From NCBI RefSeq assembly GCF_000189635.1, contig NW_002476509.1, positions 1 to 64,000 of the forward strand: a stretch of 64,000 nt of DNA, in the 5' to 3' direction. Below are positions 26,651-40,411 of the stretch, in pieces. A program made the position numbers and the translations under genes. The notes under the pieces were generated by a model that was not told the DNA's origin, made no database searches, and saw nothing but the letters and a program-made list of their open reading frames with translations. Position 1 is the first letter of the stretch, and each line of letters opens with the position of its first letter. Origin of the DNA: Tetrahymena thermophila SB210. Its lineage: Eukaryota; Ciliophora; Oligohymenophorea; Hymenostomatida; Tetrahymenidae.

Positions 26651-27868
26651 TATTTATTTTAATTAAAAGTAGAATTAATGTAATTTTTTTTAATTATTTT
26701 CAAATGAGAATCACCTAATTAATCTTAAATATTACTTTTTTGTTGTTGTTGTTATATAAGTTCATTCTTACTAGCTAAATTGAGTATTATATAATTGTTA
26801 TTTTGAAAACTAATTGAGTAGAGTTTTCAAATGAAATGCCAAACAAACTTTTATATGTTTAATATCTGTAAAGAATAATTTAATAGAATTGCAATTGAAA
26901 TTTTATTAAAATATTTTTGTTATCATTATATATTTGAATTTTTTTAATGTTCAATTAATTTTAAAAATTATCAAATTTCTCATACCACTAATAAAAAGTA
27001 AAGACATATTTTAGCTAAACATTTTAAAGTACGTTATTATATTTTTTAATCTCCCATAGTAATGTATCAAAAGTTTACTATATTTTATGAAATTATTCTA
27101 TAAATATGTTAGTGCTAGATCGTAATTATAAATAATTTTTTTTTAATAAGTAATTTATATTTAAAGCTTTTAAAAAAAAGTAAATTGTTTTCAAAACACA
27201 TAAAAGTTTTAGTTTAGAATTACTAGAATATATAAGTCTTCTTAACTATAAATACCATGATTGAAATTCTTGTGGATGCTAAGATTCAAGATCTTAATTC
27301 ATAAATAAGCTTTTAGTAAATTAGATAACAAAATAAAAGAATATTTTTTAAATTTTTACTCTAAAATCTTATTTTAAAAAAATAAAGTAAAATTTATAAT
27401 TTTGAAATAAAAAATAGTTAAATTAAATAAATTATTTTAAAAACTAAATTGATTTAATTTTAAAAATGTCTCTGTCATTAATTTTTGAAAGTTTTTCACA
27501 AATTTAACTTAATCACAAAATAAAAATATGAATTTAAATAGATTATTTTTTATAATATTATTTGAATTAATTAATTTGAAGTAGAAATTCCACTTAATTT
27601 TAAGCAATCTAAAATGTAAATTTTTTTAGATGAAAAAAACATGAAAAAATAAAAATCATAAAGCATTTTTTGTTTAATTTTAATTTTTTTAAATTAGATA
27701 TTAAGATTTCTTTTATTTTTAATACATAATAAGTAGAATGGAAATTGCTATAAGAATAATTTATTTTTAAATTATTAAGAAATACATATGTTAGTTATGC
27801 AACAAAAAAAAGATAAATAATTAGAATTTTATATAATTAATTAATTAAAAAGAGTATCTATTGATCAA
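26651..27868. other. Intergenic, between tandem paralogs
   Basis: This separates two head-to-tail paralogous genes and should contain the promoter of copy A and the 3' end of copy B. It is AT-rich and holds the 18-14-18 hairpin at 27255-27304. No coding-like frame was seen. Confidence 0.55.
27255..27304. repeat. 18-14-18 inverted repeat, imperfect copy
   Basis: The left arm CCATGATTGAAATTCTTG (27255-27272), a 14-nt loop and the right arm CAAGATCTTAATTCATAA (27287-27304) form an imperfect hairpin. It has the same arm and loop lengths as the perfect hairpin at 55515-55564 and is likewise followed by ATAAGCT. It is either a dispersed element or a small structured RNA. The loop shares a TGxAxGCxxAGAT-type pattern with the other copy. 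Confidence 0.6.
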
Positions 27869-30800
27869 TCACTCAATTTAGTTTTAATTAAAGCGAGTTT
27901 TTATAGTGTTAAGATATTTGTTAGAAATAATTAAAAATTATTATGGAATTAATTATTTTAATTGCTCTTCTACAAGCAACTCTTTTGACTCTTATTGCAA
28001 TAATTTAAATATGAAATGAATTGTCCTAGCTGAATGGCGAGACTTATTACTATCATTCAAAAAGATGTCTATTTCATTTAGCATTTTTCTTCTTTTAATA
28101 TCATATTTTTTGACCTTAATTAGTCTTAACTTTATGTTGTATTGTTCATCTTACCAAATCTTTTAAAGTTCACTGATGAAATCATTTGATGGTTAACTTA
28201 AATATTTAGATTAAATATTTTGTGAAAGTATTTTATTTTATCTACATAATGTACTAAATCTATTTAAACTAAGTAAATTTTCTCCATCTAAAATTTTGTC
28301 ACTTTCTTTATAAAATAAGTTAGAAACAGCAACTGAATTTTATCCCTGAATATTTTCTAAAACTATTTTAAAACTTTCGAAGTTAAAATAATCTTTTTTA
28401 TCAGTGTCCTAACTATAATATAAGTCTTTGTATTCTTCATTTTTAATAGTTTTTACTTCATTAATGAAATTTTCCATGATTAGCTCTAAAATTTAATCCA
28501 AATCAAAAACAAATTGATTCTTTTAAGCTCCTTTATAAATTAAAAAAATATTTTATAAGTAAGAAAATTTGAAAACCAAATAAATTTGTTTTTACCTTTT
28601 ATTTTTATTTTATTTACATATTTCTCAATATTTTCAATTTACTTTTGATTTAAATTTTAATACAAGAAATGATTTAATGCCTCATTGCACTTAGATTAGC
28701 TTATCAATATTTTATCTTCGCTGGTCTAAAGTTCAGGATACAAATAAATACAAAGTTTCACAAATAGTTAGAAATCACTTAAATCATACTCACCAGTGAG
28801 GAATTTAGAAACCAAGTTTATCCTAGGATGCTTTTTATACTTGAAAATTCCATTTATAATTCTAAAAAATTTTTTAAACATCATCTAGCCAGTACCTATT
28901 TATTTTAATACAAAAAAGCACAATTAAAACTAAAAAATTATATTGTTTTTGGTTATTTTTAAAGATAAGAAAATAATTTCTATTTATTTTTGTAAATTTT
29001 TATTTTCAGTAAAACAAATTATTTTTTATTTTTAGTATTATTGAGAAAGAAAAATTAACATAATCTAAATTTAAATTTAAAAATGAATTTATTACCATAT
29101 GATGTCATAAGATTTTCAAAGAGATGAATATGGAAATGATTGATTAAATGGTATTTAGTTGGATTTGGATTACTATACTTATTAGTAGGGCTATGGGGAG
29201 TAAAAGGATTGCCTTTGTTGATATCTGAAAGAATTGTGAAAATTATTTTTAATATTTGAGTTAATTTAAAGAAAAGATTTGAATTTTTCTTTTTTTTTAT
29301 TTCCTTAAAAGATTTTATCAAGTATTCAGTTGCCATATCTGTAAATTTACTATTTGAGACATGAATTCTCATTCTTGAGTGAATGTTTGGATTTGGTTAA
29401 ACTGTGTTGACACTAGAATCTAAATTTTTTAAAGCTATTTCGAATTCATCATTTTCGGCATGTTCACGAAGGACCTCTTCAACTGAAGCTTCATCTAAAT
29501 ATTTTTTATCATACATTTAATCTTAAATTTATTCTTTATTAGTAACATATGGTTTATCTCTTCCATCATCACTATCACTTGATAAATCACTACCAATATT
29601 TGCTTCATTATTTTATTGGTTTGATATTGTTAGCTACTTTTTATATTGTAAAGAATTTTAATTAGGTAATTTTTATTTCTGCTTATTGTTCGCCTATTAA
29701 TTTTAATTCAACTTCTCATCTTCTTCCATATTTTATAAGGTATTTTAATCCTAGATTACAGTTTTAGATTTATCTTCTTGTTGATCTACTAATTTTTTTG
29801 AGCTTTCGCTGGTAAATAACTATTTTTCTGTTTTTTAAAAAATATAATTTTTAATTTATTTAATCTTATTTTCCATTAAAAATATTTATCTTTATAAATA
29901 AAAATTTAAACAATTATCTTAAGGTAATTTTTATATATTTAAATCTCTTCTCAAAAACTTTTAAATGAAGTTTTTACAATAGGAAATATTGAGGATTTGA
30001 AATTTTTATTATAATTTGCTTCAAATTTTAATTAGAAAATTAAAAAAATTATAATTTTATGAAATGAAAATTAATAGCAAAAGTGTTAGTTACTTGATTG
30101 AGTGTTTGGGTTAAGTTTATTGATAGGAGTAGTAATAGCTTCGTCTGGTTCTGGTTGTTCTTGTATGTTAGGTAAATTACTATTTAAGTTATTTGGCGGA
30201 ATTAAAAATAATTTTATTTAATTATTTTTAGTGTTATCAATTGAATTTAATTGTTCATCGATTTAAAACTCATTTAAAGAAGAATTTTTAGATGCTGCTG
30301 CTAAGTTAGCATCAATAGATATGTCAATAGGTTTTTCTATTTGAGTTCTTTCTTCAGAGTTGGATTAAACAGATTAGTGAAGGGATGAAGATTTGTTTTA
30401 TTTATTTTCTAGGGAATTTATTTATTTAGTATATTTATCATTTTGATAGAATCCATCTTAATTGATTGACCCATTTAAATCTTCATTATTAGATTTGTCT
30501 AACATATTATTTTACTCATTATCAGATATTATCTGACTTGGAACAGACTTTTAAGCAATTACTTGATCAGTTATGGAAGCAATACTAACTATTTCATTTT
30601 GATGGTTTTGATTAATCTGATATTCTTCGTTTATTTTTTAAATTGCATTTTTCATCTTGTTTATAGCTTGTTAATTTACTACTTCTATTTTCTTATTTGT
30701 AGCATTCTAACTTTGAATTGAGGAACTACTTATATTTGTTTAACTTTTTTGCTTAAATAGCATTGATCCACTTTATTTTAAAGGTGATGATTACTCATTT

Positions 30801-33800
30801 TATTTTAGAGTGCTGTGACGTTTTGTGTTTCTTACAAAACCGACATTTAGAGAAGTCATTGATTCAATTTACTTCTTTGAAGGTTTACGATCAGGAGAGT
30901 CAGTATATGGCTCTAAGTAAGTTATACTACTTGATTGTTTGCCAAACTATTAATATGGAGTATGTGAAACTCTTCTTCCACTTAAATTTTTGTTTTAATT
31001 CTAACTTGTTTGCAATAAGGTTTAAACCTAAAACTAGCTCAGAGTGTTATTTTCTTTCTTAAGTTCGTTGTACTTGGGTATGATCTTCTTTAAAGTTTAA
31101 GTTTAAAAATTCATTTTTTCTTAAACAATTTAGTTATCTAATCGCGTTTCAAATGTTTCAATTTTATACTATAGACTTGCTTGTTGTTCATGCTGGAGAG
31201 CATTCATAGATTCTGTAATAAACTGCTTAGATTTCACTGCATTTTGCTCTAAGTAATTAAGTAAATATTAATAATCGTTAGGCGTGTATTCATCTTTAGA
31301 TTAAAAGGCTAAAACAATATCTTTATTTTAAGATGTCCATTTTTAGAACTCGAATTCTAACAATTAATTTAATTTATAGTTCTTATTCTTTAATTAATCA
31401 ATAGGAAGTTTAATTTCATCAAATTCACTCATTATATCTTGTATTGATTCACTAACTTTTTTTCCTGACTATTTGCCATTTTCTCCAATTATTTTCTTTA
31501 TGTCAGCTTAAGTGCTTATTTCTTTTGTAGTAGATGTAGCTTAAACTTCTGTTTCTGATGTTTAAATCCAAGTGTTTGTACTTTTAGATTCTTTTTTGAA
31601 TAAATCTGAAGAATCTGTACATGTTTCTACCATGGTAATCAAATCTTCAGTTGAGGTCTCTTGATCATTCATTTGTATTTATCCATAATTGTCATCTAAC
31701 TAAATATCTTCAGCATCTGCAACATGGATATCCAAATGACCTTTTTTTTCTAATTTCCCATTTTTAAACTATCAAAAAAAAAATACGTTGATAAATAAAT
31801 AAATAAATTAATTATTTTTAAAATTAAAATTACTTCAAAATCAAGGTTTTTTTCTACAACTTAAAGTTTTTCTCTTGCAGATTTTCTGATTTCATAAAGC
31901 TCAATAAGTGTATTTTTCTAATCTTCTAGTTGTAAAATAAATTAATCACTTAGATTTTGTGCAATTTTGTTTATTTCTTCTTTTATTTTCAATTTAGGAT
32001 CTGAGTCTTTTATATACAATCTCTCTTGTGCTTCTAAAGCTGAAATTCTTTACTTCATCTGTAAAGTTTGGAAGTTAAATTTATCTAAATATCTCTCAAG
32101 AAACTCAAAATCTTCATACAACACTGCGTGCATTAATTCATATTTTTTGTATTTCTTTTTGATAGACTCTTTTTGTTGATATAGTTTTCTTATTAAAACA
32201 TCCTTTTGTTCAATAACAATTTATTGATCTTAGCTGGCTTTCTGATAAGACTAAATTTAACTTTAATAAGATTGATGGATTCTTCCATATTCTTGTAAGT
32301 TAAGCAGTTCAGTAGCTTTGTATTTCTAGGTTGCCTTTTTGATGAAATCCTTAGTAATAAATAAAATAATCTTCCACAGCTTTTCTAGCAATTGACCTCT
32401 TTCAAAACAATCGTTGCTTACTTGCCTTGAAATTTCTCCTAAGCATCCATTGTAGATAATTTCAAATTCTTCAAAAAAGGATTCTAAAGTAAAATTTTCT
32501 TTTTCAAGCAATTAAAGAGTCATTTAATCGAATAATTAAGATAGCTCAATAACATCTTTTCTTTCACCTCCTTTTTTCATTCCGTTTTATGAATTTTTAA
32601 TATAACTAAAGTCTTTCTAAATGTGATTTAAGATATCTCTCAATTCACTTTTTGAGAGAATCTCCTTCTTTATATCGTCTTTGATGCATTGAGTAATATA
32701 AGAATTTCTTTTAGATAGCTACTCATTTTTTGTAACATTTACTGGTGAAATAATAGATGGCGATCTAAATTCTGAATTACCTCTCACTTGCAAAGGAGAT
32801 TTAACAAATTCGCTGCTTTAATCCAAAAAATCAGTAAAATTTCTCTTAAATGATCTTTATTATTTTAATAAGCCATTATCTTTATTTTAATCTCTTGAAG
32901 CAGACTGTATATTATTCTTATTACTCATTATCACCACTTTATTTATATTATTGCTTAAAGGCGTATGATTTACTGAAATACTTACCTTAAGCTCTCTTGC
33001 TGAGGAATTATGCTTTCCTTCATTAGATAATTAAATATTGCTTCTAATCTTCTACAAATCAGTCTCAATGTTAATTTATTTATCTTTTTTGAAAAGCTTT
33101 TCAGAGATACTGTCTTTAAATTCAACTTTTTTTAGACCAATAATATCATCAGTGTTTCTTTACAAAATTGGGGCTTTCTAATTATTAATCATCTAAGAGA
33201 CATTTGTAAATGATTTACCATCACTATTATTCTTAAATTCTGCCTCTGAAATTTAGGATATGTTACTAGGTTTTTACGAAAATCCCCTTTTATTATAATC
33301 AAGAAGACTATTGCTCATATGATCATTTTCGTTTCTTATATTTGATTAGAATCCGATTTGTGAATTATGCAAATTGTTAAAAGTATTATTGTTGTTATTT
33401 TATCCAATCAAAATAGAATGCTATAGATTCTTATTTGCATTAACCTAAGGACTTTGATTTATTGTATTTAGTGAACTTTGCTTTTAAGCTGGAGTCTAAT
33501 GCATAAATGACTTAGTACTGTAATAATGAGTGGTGTAATTAACTTTTTCTATCGAATTTCGACGACGTTCTACTAATTATTTGTTAGGATTTACATGCTA
33601 CCTTTTTTAATATAACTCTTCAAGGATTGAACTTGGAATAGTTTACTTTTAAGCTAATTTCTTTTATCGAGAGCTATCAATTTGAGGGAGTTAGCTTATA
33701 TTTATACTATTTATTTAGTTTTGCTTTTATACTTGCCTACTATTATCATTAGATTCTACTTACTCAATAAAAGTGTTTGCAGAAAATAATCCTGCATTAA

Positions 33801-33852
33801 AGCTCTGTGGGTAGAATTTTCCCTTAACAGGTGAGAGATCTTTAAAAGACAT
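27869..33852 (-). CDS. Large cilia-type protein with axonemal dynein light chain (p28/AXDND1)-like motif, copy B
   Basis: Roughly 1,800 aa. A Ser/Asn/Gln-rich N-terminus of about 380 residues starts MSFKDLSPVKGKFYPQSFN. Then come helical segments and, near residue 470, GEISRQVSNDCFERGQLLEK, a better match to the p28/AXDND1 signature than in copy A. A long coiled coil follows (EQKDVLIRKLYQQKESIKKK), then a block with TDSSDLFKKESKSTNTW and EISTQADIKKIIG that is also present in copy A. A basic, Ser-rich disordered region is next, and a helical C-terminal domain (HPRINLVSKFLTGEYDLSDF) ends at LNTIKTRFNQNQIE before TGA. At least four introns are modelled from phase agreement. The start is the first ATG of the open frame. 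The axonemal link is inferred from the motif. An alternative is a ciliate-specific structural protein that shares only this helix. Confidence 0.75.
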
Positions 33853-35664
33853 ACTATAAAGTGAAGTGATAAAATTTTTATTATAATTACTTTAAAAAAT
33901 AAATATTTTAATGTAGATATTTATTTATTAATTATGAGCCAATCTTCCTACTTTAACACTTATAGCTAAACTACAAACAAACAAACAAACTAACTAACTA
34001 GCTAACTTATTAAAAAAAGATAAAGAAATTGATTTTTACTGTCTCTTAACAATTTTTAATTAATTTATGAGATTAAATTAATACAAAAATTTTGTGTTTT
34101 TTTTATTTATTTTCTAATTGGTTTATAAAAAGTTAAGTAAGTGGCTAAAATTTATTTTTATATTTTCGTAAGATTCTATTTTAGAGAATTTTAACCAATG
34201 TATTAATGTTTATTCCAAATATAATAACTAAATTGAAGCCAAAACCATGTATTCAGTCATTCCAACTTCCGAATGTTAAGAAATATATTTTTTAACTCTA
34301 AATTAATTGGTAAAATAAAATGAGTTGGAGTTAATTTTAAACCACAAAATACATTGTTAGAACTGTAACAAACATCAGTAAATTTATATCAAAGATAATA
34401 ACATACATAATAAAAATAACATAAAAGTAAGCAAGTAAATTTCACATAAAGGTAAAGTAAAATTTAAAAATTAATAAAAACTATTGTGATAATTTAAAAT
34501 ATTTTGTATATTAAAATAAATTTATATTAATGGTCAAGTAAGAATTTAAACCCTCAAAAATAGATGGAAGTAAATAATTATTATTTCGAAATTAAATTTT
34601 AAGAAACTAGCTAGATCTAAAATGTTTGAGATTGTATAAATAAATAGTTGTGGTAAATTTTAAAAATATTTGATAAATTAGGAAATTTGATTATTTAAGA
34701 TTATGGTTATTTTTTACTAGTTAGTATTTATTATTAATAGTTTTAGTTAAAATTATTAAATAAGTCACAATTTATTTTATATTCAAATTATTAATATTTT
34801 AGAGAAACTAACAAATATTTAATATGTTTTTATGAATTCATTAACAAAAAAAATTCAATTTTTTTTCGTTTAACTTAAGATAGTTTATTTTTAATATTAT
34901 TTTCATGAATATTTTAACTTATTTGGCTATTGTTAATTGTATATATTTTTAATTATAAACTAAATAATTTAATTTAATTCTTTTTAATTACTATTTTAAG
35001 TTTTAATTTTTACAAAAGCTAATTTTATCTAAACGTTTTTTTATTAAAAATATTCACATTAATTTAAAACATAAAAATTATTATATTATTATTAAAGTTA
35101 TCAATTTATCCTTTTAAATTTAATACTTTTAATTGTTATCTTAGAATTTAATCTTCATAATAGCTAATTTTTAATCTTTTAAATTTATCCGTCTATTTTT
35201 TAAATATAATTTATTAATTATTTAAAAACTGAAATGATATTTAATAAATATTTATTTTATTTATCATTAGATTTAAATATTATTTTAAGGTTTTTTTTGT
35301 TAAAAAGAATTTAAGTTACTCGAAATATTCCAAATTTTAAAAGTAAAAAACTAGTTAAAAATAAGGCTTACACAAAAAAAATACCTTTCTAAATTTGACT
35401 TGAAGAAAGCCAGCATAAATTAATAACAAATTACATTAATATAATTCTAATTTTTATTATTTTAGAAGAAACAAAGTATTAATGTATTTAATTATTTATA
35501 ATATTTTTGATGGTATTTATAGCTTCTAATAATTTGCGAAGATATTTATTACAATATTTTTCTTGTTAATTTGATTTTGGTAATTTACATTTGAATTATT
35601 ATTTGCATCGAAATATCTATTGAAATCGATCTAAATAAATATAATAAAGTAAATATTAAGCTCT
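33853..35664. other. Divergent intergenic region
   Basis: This should hold the promoters of the two divergent flanking genes. A simple repeat of CAAA units followed by CTAA units lies at 33973-34006, about 120 bp upstream of the copy-B start. The remainder is A/T runs with no coding-like frame. Confidence 0.55.
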
Positions 35665-37939
35665 ATGGATGTGCAAAAATAGATGCAATCAAATAATACA
35701 TTACAAATTGATTAAAAGCAAAAAACAAGTATAATATGTGGGAAGACATATACTCGAGTAGAAGCAACTTACCGCTCATTCGTATCTTACATAAAAAACG
35801 AAGGTTAGCTTATTTAGTTATTTTTATTAATAGATAATATATTTTATATTATTTACAATCTAGCTTAGGTAAAAAAAATAATAGAAAGATTGAAAAAGCT
35901 GGAGAAGTTTGACAATTTTTATAAATACTCCTACGCATATCGCTACTAAGTTAAGGATAAAACGAAAGATTAAATTGAAGTAATAAAAAATTAAATTATT
36001 TATCAAGGCATATTTAATTTTATATTTATTATTCAATTAAAAAGGAAGAAGTCAATAGCTAGCAATAAGCAGTAAAATATTTTTTTGATATCTAATTTAA
36101 TAGTCATCTTAAATTCAGTAAATACAAAAAAGTGTAAAAGAATGCTTTGTAGATGAGTAAGGATTATAAACAGTTGGAGAATAACTACTGAATCTGCTTC
36201 ATAAAAATAGTAGGCTAATTCTTTAAGACTTTTAAAAATTATAAATAATCTATTTCTTTTTTTAAAAAAAGGCCTAGAAAATATATTAATTATTTCAGCA
36301 GTTGATAAAAGAGATATTTTGTTAGATTTGAATTAGCAAAATTTAAGTTTTATGGTTGATAAGGCAGAGGTAGTTTTTTCATTTAGGTTTAACTAATAAT
36401 TAAATATTTTAATATATAGGAGTTATTATCATAAATATTCGAAGCTTCTGATGCTAGTTGTAAGAAGAACTAAAGTTTAATAGCTAAAAAATCTAACAAT
36501 TCTCCTATTAGAACTAAAGAATTTAAATTGCCTTTGGTTGAAAATTAAGCATTGTAAACCAATTAGAACTCTTAGAGAAATTAATTTTCTCCTTCAACAG
36601 ACAGTATTCAATAATGTTTTAGAGATAGCTTTGTTAAAGGTCGAATTAATTATGTATTTTAAAATGGAAAGCCTGCATTTTTGGCTAAAAAAATTAAGGG
36701 AGAAAAAGAACCTAATTTAAAATCTTTCAAGCCTTCTTTCCTTGAAAAGTAATTTTGTAATAAATTGTTTCAAAATTAAAAGCTTTTTAAAATTATAATT
36801 TTTAAAAATCTAAAACAAAACAGAAAGTCAGCTAACAAATTATGCTTTAGAGATGTAAGAAATAATATCTAGTTTCACTTAATAGAGCTACATGAATATG
36901 AGATTTTCTATTTTATATGATGACACACCAGCTGTAATTATAGTTTAAATAAAAGCTTAAATAAATAAATTTAATTTAATTTATTTGCAGATAAACAGGT
37001 TGCTTTCAGTGCTTAAAATTATATTTGATTTAAAGAATGAAAAAGAACTTGGGCATTAGCAAGGAGACCTTGAAAAAAAATTATTTAATTTAACAGTTGA
37101 AAGACTTAACTAGCATAAAATAATGTAAATCAAAGAATTGATGATAAAAGACGATGTTCTTTCAGTCAAAAAGCTTAAAGATGAAAATAAATATCTTGCA
37201 AGTGTTTTATAATTGGTTTTAATCCTTATTAAGAGTTATGATGCTTTAGAAAAGCTAAAAGACATGTAGGTATTTCATGAGAAAGTTGATGAAACAAACA
37301 GAAAAAGTTCAAATGACTCATAAAATGGTTACAACCCCTCCATATAAATTTATTCAGAATTTTTAGATAGACCATTTATCCCTAGAAATATACAAACAAA
37401 TCATATCAGAAATTCCTTTAAAGAAATAAAAAACTTAGAAAAAAACATAAAAAAGCTTAATTTTACTCCAAATAACTATAAAGTTCATTCAATTTCAGGT
37501 TCTTGCAATTCATCACCTAGAGATAGATATCATCCTACAGCATAAAGTGTCAATAACTATAGAATTTTATCAAAAGCACCTTAAACTCATCGAAATGTAT
37601 TTTCACAGCAAACAGGTAATAATGATGATTTGAATCTGCAATAATAATTATTTTTACTTAAAATAATTAGCTTTAATTTAGTTTTATTAAAAAAAATAGT
37701 CTTTTGTTTTAAAATATAAACAAGTTTATTAAATTTATTTTGTAATAGAAATGGTAGAATAATCTTTAGATTCAGCCAGACTTCCAAAAAATGTAAATAC
37801 AAGTTTGAACACCTCTTAATATCTGAATTCTTAAGTGAATGAGATGAATTAATATAAACATGAAGAAAAAAATAATATAAATAACAAATCAGACGTGATG
37901 AAAGATCATTTACCAAAGTTATAAAAATAGGTAATTTGA
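35665..37939 (+). CDS. Coiled-coil protein, unknown family
   Basis: About 600 aa in about eight exons, reconstructed from phase-matched AT-rich introns. It starts MDVQKQMQSNNTLQIDQKQK. The N-terminal part has a basic helix (QVKKIIERLKKLEKFDNFYK). A leucine-rich helical block follows (GLQTVGEQLLNLLHKNS, ENILIISAVDKRDILLDL, SFMVDKAEELLSQIFEAS). A Ser/Asn-rich linker leads to ENQLTNYALEMQEIISSFTQ and a second coiled coil (EKKLFNLTVERLNQHKIMQI to LKDENKYLASVLQLVL). The tail is disordered and Asn/Ser-rich. No membrane segment or enzyme motif is visible, and I do not recognise the family. The exon at about 36053-36079 is short, and the splice around 36080-36126 is the least certain; it was chosen because it restores the frame with a canonical 47-nt intron. 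Confidence 0.68.
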
Positions 37940-38736
37940 TTTAAGAATTTGACATAAATTATCAATTTATTTTAAGATTAAATAAAAGTTAAATTGAAAT
38001 TTGAAGTAATTTATTTGATAGTAATAATAGGATCGCAATTAATTTAACATGAGAAGGCCTATATCTTTGCATTCAGAAATAAAAAAACAGTGATTTTCTA
38101 TTTTAAAGTCACTATTTTTAATTATTAATTTATTTACCATGTTAGCTTGTTATATGGGTAGCTTATTTTCTAAAAAGTAGAAAGCAAATAAGTAAATAAA
38201 TATAAAATATGTATTGTAAAATTTAAAATTATTTAAATTTAATGCTTTTAAACGGACAAGATATTTTGCTTAGAAGGAAGGTTTATTTACATAGCTAAAA
38301 ACGAGAATTTACAAATATAGAAGAAATAAAATGAATATTATTTATTATACATTAAAATTGATAATGTGTTTTAATTCAATGCTGGATGGATGGATAGACT
38401 GAGATTTAATGCTATCTATTATTTGAATTAAAAATGTATTTCTCCTATTTCTTTCATTCTTTTTGACTAAATGTACTTTCTTTACTAAGACATTAAATAA
38501 TATTTTGTCACTTTCGTCTAATAATTACTAGAAATGCACATGCTTCTTCTTGATTTATTGATTGATAATAGTGGTATGTTTTAATAGTTAATAATTGATT
38601 AGGATTAAAAATTAATTTGATTTGTTTTAATAGCTATATCTCGTATGTATTTAAATGTTTTGTTATGTTATTAATTGATATAACTTTAATAAAATATTTT
38701 AATATTTTTATTTTATTTTCATTTTCTTATTATTCA
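37940..38736. other. Intergenic, convergent 3' ends
   Basis: AT-rich spacer between two converging genes. No coding-like frame or structured repeat was seen. Confidence 0.6.
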
Positions 38737-40411
38737 TCACTCGTTTTATTCTTCCTCTTATGGAGGCAAACTATCAATATTCAATGAGCTTCTTCTACGC
38801 TTTTATAAAACTTCCACAATATCTTCCTCATCATTGTCTTCTATATCTTCGTCTTACTAATTCTCATTAATTTGATTACTAGCCATATGTGAAGTCATAC
38901 CACTTGTTTCTGCCATATGAACAAGCTTCTCTCCTTCATGGATAGTATCACCTCTAATTTGTTAAAGCAAGAAAATTATTAAAAGCTTTGAAAACCAATA
39001 TCATTATCGAAACTACTGTTTCTAAAAATTATTAATAAATAAATAAATAAATAATATTACTTGACTATTTTTTTTATGTATCCCATCTCTTACTCTCTTT
39101 CTTGTTTGGCTTTAGAATATTTTAAATATAGAAAAAGGTTAATATTTAGACGAATTAATTAAATAGTTTTTACAATTATAACCAAAAATTTATAATAGTA
39201 GAAAATTAATTCTTTTTATAAGATTTACCTGTCTAAAACTGCTTATTTCCTTCGACAAGATCTTCTTCTTTGGTTTCCTCTATAATTGGGACAGAATTTT
39301 CCATATAATTAATTCTAGGGGTGAATTATTTGCTTTTATCTGTATCGATTTCATCGACTTTTATCTTTATTTCTTTATGGGAACTAATTCTAGCAACATA
39401 AATACCATCAGTCTCCTTTTCAGGATCTTCGGTGATAGTTTCTTCTTTTTGATTAAATTAGGAATACTAAGTTTATGAGCTAACTTTCTTCAATAGCGAA
39501 GAGGGCTTAGGGCGAGTTGGTGTGCTGCAATCAAACTCGCCTTTATCAAGAAGAATTGCCTCTTCAATAGGGTGGTTCATAATACCTAATTTGGAAGTGC
39601 TTAGCTTACTTGGAGAGTTATTCACCTCAGATTCTTCTTCTATTTTATCTTCCTAAATGCTTTCTCCAAAAGCTTGATCAGAACTAGTTGATCTAATTCG
39701 CTGAATTTGTTAAGAAGACATCATGGTATTTGTTTATTCGCTAACCTTGTGCTAATTAAACTCATCACTATCAGTTATGATGTTTACGTGCTTAAATTTT
39801 GATTTTGTCATACTTTACTTTATATTTATTAAAATATTTATTATTAGGATTCGTCTTATTTATTGGCAAATTTCGTTAAAATTGTCTTTCAAAATGAGCA
39901 AAGACTTTGATTTCATCTTGAAATAGAGCTTTTTGGGTGAAAAACTCGTTTATGGAATTATTGTCTTTAATTAGTTTTTAATATCTTAATTTATTTACTG
40001 CCATTTCATCTTTTTCAGATTCATCTTTATCTATTTCTTCTTGCACTGTATCGCTAAAGCTAGAATTTCTGCTGATTTTATTTTAGCTTTTTGTCATACC
40101 GCCTACAGTCTTTAAATCCATCTTAGGATAAACTGAATTAATTGCATCACTTTATTATATAATTCAAAAGTTATTTTCTGTTTTTAAAAAACTTTAGATT
40201 TTGCTTAAAAATCGATGTTAAATTTTTATGGATTTTCTTAGTTGTTTGTTAACCATGAACCTAAATGATGAAAACAAATCCATTAATACATATAGTTTAG
40301 AATAGGTCAAAACTAAGGGAAATTGGTTTAATTTTTGTTAGGTAAATTTGAATAAATGCAATTTATATACTTTCTTTGCTGAGCTTTCAAATTGTCTTCT
40401 TATTGATCCAT
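38737..40411 (-). CDS. Acidic, charged protein of about 390 aa, unknown
   Basis: Modelled as five exons. A tiny first exon encodes MDQQEDNLKAQQR. A phase-2 intron (40370-40150) joins it to DAINSVYPKMDLKTVGG. A 67-nt intron (39818-39752) then joins NKYK to HKVSEQTNTMM. The protein is rich in Glu, Asp, Lys and Ser, with Ser/Thr clusters and basic motifs such as RIRSTSS and QKRRRSSLNIDS that look like basophilic-kinase sites. A helical acidic tail (DEDIEDNDEEDIVEVLQ) sits near the C-terminus. No domain is recognised, and it is probably a disordered regulatory or adaptor protein. A shorter model starting at 39811 (MTKSKFKHVNIITDSDEF) is possible if the 67-nt intron is not removed. Confidence 0.68.

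Noticed and set aside
29055-29372. Stand-alone minus-strand gene of about 105 aa
   Set aside because: It is the 3' part of one exon of the copy-B AXDND1-like gene; the reading frame continues upstream, and a phase-1 intron follows.
36538-36720. Plus-strand ORF of 60 aa within the coiled-coil gene
   Set aside because: It lies in a different frame from the exon, which reads well as Ser/Asn-rich coding sequence with TAA/TAG as Gln.
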